A DNA stretch of 17,905 nt from an uncultured Flavobacteriales bacterium. GTDB taxonomy: Bacteria > Bacteroidota > Bacteroidia > CAIKAF01. Shown in pieces: positions 1-7,591 of this stretch. The stretch's first letter is position 1. The number at the start of each line of letters is the position of its first letter. A program made the position numbers and the translations under genes. A model generated the notes under the pieces. That model did no database searches and was not told where the DNA came from. It saw only the letters and a list, made by a program, of their open reading frames with translations. Where the stretch lies: assembly GCA_937925455.1 (NCBI GenBank), contig CALEWF010000191.1, positions 1 through 17,905 on the forward strand, read 5' to 3'.

Positions 1-147
1 CCCAAATTATGCAATAGAAAACCGGATATAATGCAATGTCATTTTCATTTCTGAATTAAAGCCGATTATATGAAGTAACCACCTGGGTTCAACCAATTAT
101 TTTGCTTCAATTGCAATAACTCTTATTTCAGGTGTTTTTAATTGGCT

Positions 148-266
148 TATTTATTTGTGTTCTCTGTGGTGAAAAATTTAACCACCAAGAACACAGAGAT
201 ACACGATGAACACAAAGAAAATGAAAGTAAAAACACACAGTATTCCTTTGTGTTCTCTGTGGTTAT
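148..266. repeat. Intergenic repeat with direct and inverted copies of a TTTGTGTTCTCTGTGGT unit
   Basis: A 17-nt unit TTTGTGTTCTCTGTGGT occurs exactly at 154-170 and again at 247-263. Between the copies is an imperfect reverse-complement version (about 181-217, containing AAGAACACAGAG and GAACACAAAG). The first copy and the inverted one can fold: GTGTTCT at 157-163 pairs with AGAACAC at 188-194, and GTGGT at 166-170 pairs with ACCAC at 181-185, around an A/T-rich loop. From memory, very similar 'TTTGTGTTCTxTGTGGTT' phrases are scattered through intergenic regions of many bacterial genomes, so this is probably a dispersed REP-like element and not a local regulatory site. Confidence 0.6.
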
Positions 267-452
267 TTATGTAACAGTGGCTACGTAGGTTTTTTGTCTT
301 TACGGATGCCTTAGGAAAATTTCTAATGCAGAATTTGGGTTTAACCCTGTTGGCAAGTGCCCTGTAAATTTATAGTTTGTTAGAATTTCTTTCAATTTAA
401 AATTCATAAAACTTGCAAGGAATCCTTAAAAAATCTTTATCTATGACAAACA

Positions 453-472
453 GAAAAAGTCTAAAGACTTTT
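453..472 (-). terminator. Rho-independent terminator of the Kunitz-domain gene
   Basis: A perfect inverted repeat, AAAAGTC (455-461) and GACTTTT (466-472) around a 4-nt loop, lies 5 nt beyond the stop codon on the minus strand. It is followed by a short T run. The stem is AT-rich, so termination may be only moderate. Confidence 0.6.
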
Positions 473-477
473 AGGGA

Positions 478-729
478 TTATTGCTTGCACCTACACTTAC
501 AAGCTTCACAAGCTTGCTGTGTTTCAAAACCTTTTGAACTACATCCCGAATAACTGATTTTAATACATTTATTAGATTCTTCGTCAAAAAACCATCGCTC
601 AAAATACACTGTACATGTTTCTCCCTGAGGTAATTTTTCAGCACAAATTCCTTGTGGTGATGGGCAGTAACAACAAGAACTAAATATTAACACACATATA
701 TTAAACATCACCCCATATAATAAACGCAT
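478..729 (-). CDS. Putative lipoprotein with a Kunitz/BPTI-type protease-inhibitor-like domain
   Basis: This small secreted protein (83 aa) probably acts as a surface or periplasmic serine-protease inhibitor or a toxin-like disulfide scaffold; the function is inferred from the fold only. Residues 1-18 are a hydrophobic signal ending in FSSCC, a plausible but imperfect lipobox with Cys19 or Cys20 as the lipidated residue. Residues 29-77/79 follow the Kunitz pattern: Cys29, Cys39, Cys55, Cys63, Cys74 and Cys77 or Cys79. The spacings of 15 and 7 residues between the second, third and fourth cysteines equal those of BPTI. The diagnostic RWFFD (45-49) and YSGC (60-63) are present. Departures are one extra residue between the first two cysteines, two missing before Phe68, and extra cysteines at the C-terminus (CEACKCRC). 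The residue after Cys39, the P1 position in inhibitors, is Thr40, so trypsin inhibition is not expected. The ATG at 729 has no Shine-Dalgarno sequence, as is usual in this phylum. The gene stands alone between two terminators. Confidence 0.75.
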   Translation of the reverse strand: MRLLYGVMFNICVLIFSSCCYCPSPQGICAEKLPQGETCTVYFERWFFDEESNKCIKISYSGCSSKGFETQQACEACKCRCKQ

Positions 730-851
730 AACAAAGAATTGATTTAGGTTAGTTTAACTCAATTGCTAAATGTATTCTGTATAATTGATGAAATTGCAGC
801 TTTCGATCTTCAGAAAGAACTTAGTACACTATTCTTAATTCATCCAAAAAT

Positions 852-882
852 AAAAAAATCCGGAATTTTCCGGACTTTTTTA
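852..882 (-). terminator. Bidirectional-looking Rho-independent terminator after the PKS gene
   Basis: The palindrome TCCGGAATTTTCCGGA (859-874) forms a 6-7 bp GC-containing stem. It has a 7-nt T run on the minus strand (852-858 read in reverse) and a 6-nt T run on the plus strand (876-881). It lies about 40 nt past the PKS stop codon, so it should end the PKS transcript; the symmetry would also stop plus-strand read-through. Confidence 0.75.
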
Positions 883-915
883 TTTCTATTTAATAAACAA
901 ACTCGAAATTTTATT

Positions 916-3900
916 TTATTCTTTTACTTCGGCTAGCAACGCATCTAATTCTTCTTCACTAAGGTTATCCAAGTCACCAATCATTGCTCCACTGGAAATT
1001 ACTTTATCCATAACGATAGATGCCAACTGAGTTACATTGGGCCCGCTAAGCAATTCCATGGTGCTCACATCCACTCCAAATCGGGCTGAAATGGCTCTGC
1101 CTAACTCTACAGCAATGAGTGAATCCACTCCTAGGAAGTTAATTCCACGTGATTTGTCAATCTTCTCTACAGAAAGTTTCAATACACGGGCTAACTCTTC
1201 TGCTACGGCGTTTTCCAAATAAGCCGTACGCTCATTCTCAGCAATTACTGATAATTCAGCGGCAAATTCATGCACTTTGCTTGCACCGCCGGCCGCCGAA
1301 CCTTTACTTTCAGCCAATTGCTTAAAGCGGGATGATTGCGCACTCTTTTGATTGATGCTGCTCCAGCGAGCCCAATCTACATCAAACATACCTACTTGCA
1401 CCGGAGTATTTTCAATCACTGCAGCCAGGCCTTCTAAGGCTTCCTGGGTTGTAAACCCGTAGATTCCTCCGCTTTCAAGAATGGCGGTTACATTGGCATC
1501 ACGAGCTGCTACCCCAACTTCACCTAATACTCCCAAATTGATGGTTGTAGCCTGCATGCCATTTGCCCTACGGAAATGAGCAAACTGATCCAAGAATGTA
1601 TTGGATGATACATAGTTGGCCTGACCACTATTTCCAATCAGTGCAGAAATAGAAGAGAAAGAAACAAAGAAGTCTAGCGGTATATCCTTGGTGTATTTAT
1701 GCAAATTCAAAACTCCCCCCACTTTAGCTTGGTAGGATGTGATGAAGCGGTCGCGATTCATATCCACAATAAATCCGTCATCCAACACCACCGCTCCATG
1801 AATAATTCCTTTGAGTGGAGGCATTTCCGCTTTAATTTTTTCCACCACCTTGGCCACAGTCTCTTCGTTGGTAATATCTATTGGTTCGGCATATACCTTA
1901 GTTCCCATAGCCTCCATTTTGCGGATTGCTTCTTTGGCTTCTTCACTTTTAGCTCCGCTTCGGCTGGCAAGTACCAATTGTTTTACTCCTTTTGATGATA
2001 ACCACTGGGCTATTTGCAACCCAAAACCTCCGGTTCCTCCCGTAATCAGGTATGTTGCATTGGTATCAAGCTGTTTTTTCTGAGCTTTCACCGGAACTTC
2101 TACTTCCTGATCACGGAAGTTGATAACCACCTTACCTATGTGTTTGGATTGAAGCATGAAATTAAATGCTTCTACCGCATCTTTGGCATCAAACAGATGT
2201 GTATTTACAGGTTTGAATACCCCTTCTTCGTAGAATTTTTCAATATCGCGGTGTATTTGTTGTACCACCTGCGGACGCTCCATCATCAATCGGTCAACGT
2301 CAATACCATGGAAGGTAATGTTATTGTTGAATTGCTGCATGGGCAGGCCATTGTTTTCGGTAATATCACGCTTTCCAATCTCCACAAAACGCCCATACGG
2401 CGCCAGCAATTCAAACGATTGATACAACGATTCTCCGGCAATAGCATTTAAAACAACATCCACCCCATACCCATTGGTATCCTCTTTAATTTGCTTCACA
2501 TAATCCAGCGAGCGGGAATCATAAACATGTTTTATTCCCAATTTACGTAAGTATTCACGCTTCTCTTCACTACCGGCTGTAGTATAAATTTCAGCCCCTA
2601 CATATTGTGCATATTGAATGGCTGCCAAGCCTACTCCTCCTGTACCGTTATGAATCAGAATTTTTTCACCTTTCTCCAACTGTGCCCGATTTCGCAAGCT
2701 ATACAAAACAGTCATATAAGGCACTACCATCAAGGCATCTTCAAACTTAATATGCTTGGGTTTGCGCAGATAGTAAGTTGGCACAGAAACAACATACGAA
2801 CGTAAACAACCTTCGGGGGCAGCCAAAATGATTTCTTCGCCCACCTTAAAGTCTTTCACGTTAGAACCTACGCGGGTAATCACCCCAGCCGCTTCGTGAC
2901 CTATATTGCGCTCATAATATGAACCTTTTGTAGCTTTTTCTGAAAGTTGGCCAATTACTTTTAATCCATCTTTCAGGTTCAAACAAGCGGCATAATTTCG
3001 GATTTCAATTTCATCCGGCGCTAATTCCGGCTTACGTTCAAACTCATCATAATATAAGCTGTCTAAACGACCAATCTGACCCACTTCAAGTGATACCGGC
3101 GTATCGGTAGTAACCTTTTTCTTTTCGCCACTCTGTTTGCCTAACGATGCTACCTGCAATACCCGGCTGAAACGGCGATTGCCACGAATGGCTACGTCTT
3201 CTTCTTTATTACCGGAAACAATCTCTTGGGCCAGCAATTCAAATTCTCCGTCTGTGGGTGTTTGATTCAAATCAATAGTTTTGGGGGTTACATTAGGATT
3301 TTCATTGCCAATTAAATGATTTAATCCCCAGAACGCAGATGTTTCTAAAGACAATCCCTTATCTCCTTCTGTTACCACCTGTACACCACGTGTAACTATC
3401 ACCAATCGCACCTTATCTGCCGGACGGTTCTTAGACAATGCCTTGGCAATGTAAACTACCGGCATAGTTTGATCTACTGCTTGTTCATATGTAATATCAG
3501 CACCCTTACCGCTTGTTTCTAAGCTCCAAGTGTATAACACATGGCTGTATGCATCGGCAGCAAACAACTTATGATAATCCTCTTCATTTGCTGAATTGAT
3601 AGACAACAAGCCTTCATCATTTACATAACTGTCGCCTTGGGTTACTATGGTAAAATCAATCCCTTTCTCATTCAATGCCTGCAACAATTCTATGTTATCA
3701 TAATCTCCAAACACTAAGTATTTGCCGGCAGCATTGGCTGTATCATTAGCAGCAAGCGGCTCCAGTTCTTTCCAAGCATATTCATAAAACCAATTATCTA
3801 TTTTATTGGTGTCATCCCCTTTGCTGCTGTTAATGGCCTGACAAGTAATGCCTTCCAAAGAAACCATTACATCACCGTTATCATCGAAAAGAATAAGGTC

Positions 3901-6900
3901 TCCGGTAATGGTGTTATCTGTTACTTCGGTTATTTTACACCAACTCCAACATTCATTAAGTGGACTGGTGTAGAAGATGACTTCGTCTATGGATACAGGA
4001 ACAAACGGATTGGGATTATTGCTGGTATCACCCACAATAGCTACCATCGATTGGAATCCAGAATCAAGAATGGTAGGATGAAGAAGATAGCCATCTTTGT
4101 TCCTGATGAGCGAAATATCTCCTTCAATTTTAACCAACACTTCATTTTGTCCTTTATGAATTTCTTTAACTCCTTGGAACCAAGGCCCGTAATTTAATCC
4201 TCGGCCCGAAAGCTTAGTATAAAACTCCTTAGCATCAGCAGAAACCGAACAACGTTTCCGGATATCTGCAAATGGAACCTTCGGAACTGTTCTTGAAATA
4301 GTATCCTTCAGCAATCTTCCGCTGGCATGCAACGTCCAGGGTGAATTGTCTTCCCGAAAACGGCTGTAAACACTGTAACGTTTTGTTTGCGGGTTGTAGG
4401 TGGTATGGAACATCTGAATGCGTTTTTCATCCACCACCAACACTTGATTAAATTCTAAATCCTGAAGTGTACAAGCTGAAACACCAAATTCTTTTTCATG
4501 CAAGGCAAGCCCGGCCTCAACATAAGCGGCACCCGGAATTACGGTCATGCCTTCAATCTTATGGTCATCCATCCAAGGCATGAAGTACCGGTTAATTTCG
4601 ACCTCCCAAGCAGGATTGGGCATCCGCATGTTGTTATTCATGAATACATGGCCAGGCACTCCGTGTTTGTCTTCAATAGAAGCCAGCGACTCCTGCCAGT
4701 AAACATCCTTATCCCAGGCATAGGTTGGAATTTTAATGAATTTTCCACCTTCGGTAAATACATTCCAGTTAATGGAAACTCCTAACGTGTGTAATGTACC
4801 CAAGGAGTTAATCATGGTAAACAGTTCCGGATCGCCACGACGCAGCGAAGGAACGGTAAACCCTTTACGCTCTGCTGAGGACAAACACTCGTTAATATTG
4901 GTTCGAAGCACAGGATGTGGCCCAACTTCGAGGAAAATAGCATATCCATCATTTACAATGGCTTGCGCTGCTTTAGCAAAACGCACCGGCTGACGCACAT
5001 TTTTCCACCAATATTCATTATTAAACTCGGTACCATTCATAATGGTTCCGGTAACGGTAGAGTATAAAGGAATATTCGCCTTTTGCGGATTTACAGATTT
5101 CAGCGATTCAAGCAGCTCTTTTTCCAGTGGATCCATTTGGTAACTATGGTAAGCCACCTCCACGGTGAGCATTTTATTAAAGATATTTTGCGGAGTTAAT
5201 ACTGCGCTAATTTTCTCTAACGCAGCACGGGTTCCGGCAATGGTTACACCATTGAAAGAATTGATAGCCGCTATAGAAATTTCATTTTGTAAGCCCTGTT
5301 CACGAATAAGTTTATCTGCCGCTTCTTCACCTAATCCAATGGCCAGCATGGTTCCTTGGCCTGCCGTCATTTGCTGGCAGCGACTGCGGTGATAACTTAC
5401 CAAAACGCCTTCTTCCAGCGTCAGAGCACCCGAAACATAGGCTGCAGGCACTTCACCCACAGAATGGCCCACCACTGCGTCCGGTTTAACCCCCCAGCTT
5501 GCCCACAAATTAGTCAATGCTGCCTGAATAAAAAAGTTTGCGGGCTGTGCAACGGCTGTTTCATTCATCCGAGACTCCGCTTCAGGCTTCATCATTTCTT
5601 CAAGCAACGACCATCCGGCAATTTTTTTGAAAATCTCGTCGCAACGGTCTATCGTATTTTTGAATACCGGCTCCTTGTTGTATAACTCTCGACCCATAGC
5701 CCACCACTGTGGCCCCATTCCGGTATATACATATACCAACTTCTTGTTTTCTTGCGCCTGATTATAGGTTACACCACCTAAAGCTTCACCATTGGCATAG
5801 GCTTCCAGTTTTTCAATCAACTCTTCACGATTCCCGGCCACAATGGTGATTCGGTTAATGTGATGTGTACGGCGATGTGCCAAGGTATAAGCAAAATCTG
5901 TAAGCGAAACAGGGTTATTCTTTAAATAATCAGCATACTTTCTACATATTCCTTTAAGAGCATTATCACTTTTCGCCGAAACCGGAAATAAATACAACTC
6001 TTTGTTATCAACAGCTTTTTTATTCTCCAGTGCCTTTAAATAATCTCTGGGTGGTTGTTCCAGCACCATGTGCCCATTAGTACCACCATAGCCAAAGGAA
6101 TTAATGGATGCCAAAAGCGTTTCGTTATCATCAAACGTTTCAAGTTTTAAAGGAACTTTTAACGCTAATTCGTCGAAATTAATTTGGGAGTTTGCTTTTT
6201 TGAAATGCAAATGTGGCGGAACCTGGCGTTTGTTTAACACCAATGCAGATTTTATTATCCCTGCAACTCCGGCAGCAGCTTCCAAATGACCAATATTGGT
6301 TTTTACAGACCCAACAAAAACTTTATCTTCCTTGCTCCGACCTTCTTTTAATACATTGTTTAAGGCCGTAATTTCTACTGGGTCTCCGGCTTTTGTTCCG
6401 GTTCCGTGAGCTTCTACAAACCGAATCTGACTAGGATTTATTCCAGCCTTAGCATATACTTCACGAATTAATGCTTCTTGTGCTTCTGGGTTAGGAACGG
6501 TAATACCATTTGTAGCTCCATCCTGATTAGAACCAGTAGCACGTACACAAGCATATATATAGTCGCCATCTTCAATAGCTTTCTTTAATGGCTTAAATAG
6601 TACCACCCCGGCACCTTCTCCACGTACATATCCGCCGGCATCTTCATCAAACGCTTTACAACGGGCATGCTTAGATAAGAATTGTCCTTTACTCATGGCA
6701 ATCGGATACTCCGGACGCAACATCACGTTCACCCCTCCGGCTACCGCCATTTCACTTTCTCCTGACCAAATACTCATGCAGGCATAGTGCGCAGCAACCA
6801 ATGCAGAAGAACAAGCCGTATCAATAGTTAAAGACGGACCTCTTAGGTCAAATGAATAGGAAATACGGTTTGACAACATCACCATGGTTGATGAGGTTGC

Positions 6901-7362
6901 CGTATGTTGACCTATCAAATCCCGGTTAAGCACCCCCAACTGTTGCATTTTATTATCTAAACAGAAGCCTCCGATAAATACCGCAGTTGCAGAGCCACGT
7001 AGTTTGTCTTCGGTTAACCCGGCATCCTCAAAAGCTTCCCAGGTTGACTCCAAAAGCAAACGTTGCTGCGGATCTAAAATAGCAGCCTCCCGGGGAGACA
7101 TTCCAAAAAACAATGGGTCAAACTCATCTAATTTTACCTTTAAAAAACCCATTTGAGGTTGATGGGTTTTACCTGGCCGGTCAGTGTCCGGATCATAAAA
7201 CCGTCTCATATCCCAACGGTCTTCGGGAACGTCAATAATACAATCGGTTCCTTCGGCTAAAAGTTTCCAAAAATGTTCCGGATCTGCGGCACCACCTGGA
7301 AAACGAAGCCCCATACCAACTATGGCTATGGGTTCATAGGTTAAACTTGACGATTTATTCAT
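916..7362 (-). CDS. Single-module highly reducing type I polyketide synthase (KS-AT-DH-ER-KR-ACP)
   Basis: This 2148-aa megasynthase extends and fully reduces an acyl chain held on its own carrier domain. KS (about 10-435) has the triad Cys184 in DTACSS, His319 in EAHGTGT and His359 in KTNIGH. AT (about 545-860) has Ser634 in GHSVGE and His739 in VAYHS, which suits malonyl-CoA selection. DH (about 925-1200) has His934 with downstream GMTVIPG, and Asp1100 in HPTILDSGFQ. A structural KR half (about 1210-1420) follows. ER (about 1428-1735) has the NADPH loop GTGGVG at 1573-1578. KR (about 1765-1960) has GGTGGFG, an LDD motif at 1860-1862 that predicts a B-type alcohol, and catalytic Ser1904 and Tyr1917. 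ACP carries the phosphopantetheine Ser2081 in GVDSL, followed by an acidic SEEELDALL tail. There is no methyltransferase, thioesterase or reductase release domain. The order matches mycobacterial mycocerosic acid synthase-type iterative enzymes, so a long saturated chain for a lipid is likely; the product cannot be read from sequence. All catalytic residues look intact. Confidence 0.95.
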   Translation of the reverse strand: MNKSSSLTYEPIAIVGMGLRFPGGAADPEHFWKLLAEGTDCIIDVPEDRWDMRRFYDPDTDRPGKTHQPQMGFLKVKLDEFDPLFFGMSPREAAILDPQQRLLLESTWEAFEDAGLTEDKLRGSATAVFIGGFCLDNKMQQLGVLNRDLIGQHTATSSTMVMLSNRISYSFDLRGPSLTIDTACSSALVAAHYACMSIWSGESEMAVAGGVNVMLRPEYPIAMSKGQFLSKHARCKAFDEDAGGYVRGEGAGVVLFKPLKKAIEDGDYIYACVRATGSNQDGATNGITVPNPEAQEALIREVYAKAGINPSQIRFVEAHGTGTKAGDPVEITALNNVLKEGRSKEDKVFVGSVKTNIGHLEAAAGVAGIIKSALVLNKRQVPPHLHFKKANSQINFDELALKVPLKLETFDDNETLLASINSFGYGGTNGHMVLEQPPRDYLKALENKKAVDNKELYLFPVSAKSDNALKGICRKYADYLKNNPVSLTDFAYTLAHRRTHHINRITIVAGNREELIEKLEAYANGEALGGVTYNQAQENKKLVYVYTGMGPQWWAMGRELYNKEPVFKNTIDRCDEIFKKIAGWSLLEEMMKPEAESRMNETAVAQPANFFIQAALTNLWASWGVKPDAVVGHSVGEVPAAYVSGALTLEEGVLVSYHRSRCQQMTAGQGTMLAIGLGEEAADKLIREQGLQNEISIAAINSFNGVTIAGTRAALEKISAVLTPQNIFNKMLTVEVAYHSYQMDPLEKELLESLKSVNPQKANIPLYSTVTGTIMNGTEFNNEYWWKNVRQPVRFAKAAQAIVNDGYAIFLEVGPHPVLRTNINECLSSAERKGFTVPSLRRGDPELFTMINSLGTLHTLGVSINWNVFTEGGKFIKIPTYAWDKDVYWQESLASIEDKHGVPGHVFMNNNMRMPNPAWEVEINRYFMPWMDDHKIEGMTVIPGAAYVEAGLALHEKEFGVSACTLQDLEFNQVLVVDEKRIQMFHTTYNPQTKRYSVYSRFREDNSPWTLHASGRLLKDTISRTVPKVPFADIRKRCSVSADAKEFYTKLSGRGLNYGPWFQGVKEIHKGQNEVLVKIEGDISLIRNKDGYLLHPTILDSGFQSMVAIVGDTSNNPNPFVPVSIDEVIFYTSPLNECWSWCKITEVTDNTITGDLILFDDNGDVMVSLEGITCQAINSSKGDDTNKIDNWFYEYAWKELEPLAANDTANAAGKYLVFGDYDNIELLQALNEKGIDFTIVTQGDSYVNDEGLLSINSANEEDYHKLFAADAYSHVLYTWSLETSGKGADITYEQAVDQTMPVVYIAKALSKNRPADKVRLVIVTRGVQVVTEGDKGLSLETSAFWGLNHLIGNENPNVTPKTIDLNQTPTDGEFELLAQEIVSGNKEEDVAIRGNRRFSRVLQVASLGKQSGEKKKVTTDTPVSLEVGQIGRLDSLYYDEFERKPELAPDEIEIRNYAACLNLKDGLKVIGQLSEKATKGSYYERNIGHEAAGVITRVGSNVKDFKVGEEIILAAPEGCLRSYVVSVPTYYLRKPKHIKFEDALMVVPYMTVLYSLRNRAQLEKGEKILIHNGTGGVGLAAIQYAQYVGAEIYTTAGSEEKREYLRKLGIKHVYDSRSLDYVKQIKEDTNGYGVDVVLNAIAGESLYQSFELLAPYGRFVEIGKRDITENNGLPMQQFNNNITFHGIDVDRLMMERPQVVQQIHRDIEKFYEEGVFKPVNTHLFDAKDAVEAFNFMLQSKHIGKVVINFRDQEVEVPVKAQKKQLDTNATYLITGGTGGFGLQIAQWLSSKGVKQLVLASRSGAKSEEAKEAIRKMEAMGTKVYAEPIDITNEETVAKVVEKIKAEMPPLKGIIHGAVVLDDGFIVDMNRDRFITSYQAKVGGVLNLHKYTKDIPLDFFVSFSSISALIGNSGQANYVSSNTFLDQFAHFRRANGMQATTINLGVLGEVGVAARDANVTAILESGGIYGFTTQEALEGLAAVIENTPVQVGMFDVDWARWSSINQKSAQSSRFKQLAESKGSAAGGASKVHEFAAELSVIAENERTAYLENAVAEELARVLKLSVEKIDKSRGINFLGVDSLIAVELGRAISARFGVDVSTMELLSGPNVTQLASIVMDKVISSGAMIGDLDNLSEEELDALLAEVKE

Positions 7363-7407
7363 ACGTAATTAACACACTAAATGCCCAACAGGGCTATAAT
7401 TAAGTTG

Positions 7408-7415
7408 CAAAAATA
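7408..7415 (-). promoter_or_regulatory. Bacteroidota -7 promoter element for the PKS gene
   Basis: On the minus strand the sequence reads TATTTTTG, an exact match to the TAnnTTTG element used by Bacteroidota primary sigma factor. It lies 45 nt upstream of the PKS ATG, leaving a leader of roughly 38 nt. I find no clear TTG/TTTG -33 partner at the usual distance, so only the -7 half is supported. Confidence 0.55.
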
Positions 7416-7553
7416 TAACGAAATTATGTAGTTTAAAAACGATGCCGGGCATCTAGGCTGGCTAAAGCTGTAATCTTTTGACTATTAACCGCTTATTCTG
7501 CCCCACACACGGCAATTAACAATAATTGTAAACATCGGCATCCCACCTAGGGA

Positions 7554-7571
7554 TACATTTGTCTAATTTTG
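7554..7571 (+). promoter_or_regulatory. Candidate -7 promoter elements of the persulfide operon
   Basis: Two TAnnTTTG matches sit close together, TACATTTG (7554-7561) and TAATTTTG (7564-7571), 20-30 nt ahead of the ATG at 7592. A TTG at 7526-7528 could serve as the -33 element of the first, although the 25-nt spacing is slightly long. Their placement supports 7592 as the real start: a TTG start at 7559 would lie inside or upstream of the promoter elements. Confidence 0.45.
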
Positions 7572-7591
7572 TTCGGATAAACCTTAAAAAT

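Larger units (their letters stand above)
1..477. other. Gene-free left flank
   Basis: No convincing coding region lies here on either strand. The stretch is AT-rich and holds a repeat unit (148-266) and the terminator of the Kunitz-domain gene (453-472). I see nothing interpretable in 1-147 or in 267-450. Confidence 0.6.

Noticed and set aside
3070..3740. A C-methyltransferase domain in the PKS between DH and ER.
   Set aside because: The region lacks SAM motifs and has the look of the structural half of a ketoreductase (YEYAWKELE, VTRGVQVV, WGLNHLIGNE).
1037..6289. Many plus-strand open frames inside the PKS region.
   Set aside because: They are antisense shadows of an intact 2148-residue gene with all catalytic motifs and show no domain of their own.
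7559..7591. TTG at 7559 as the start of the persulfide dioxygenase gene.
   Set aside because: It lies within the -7 promoter candidates and adds 11 residues not typical of the family, which usually begins MFVKQ; ATG at 7592 fits better.
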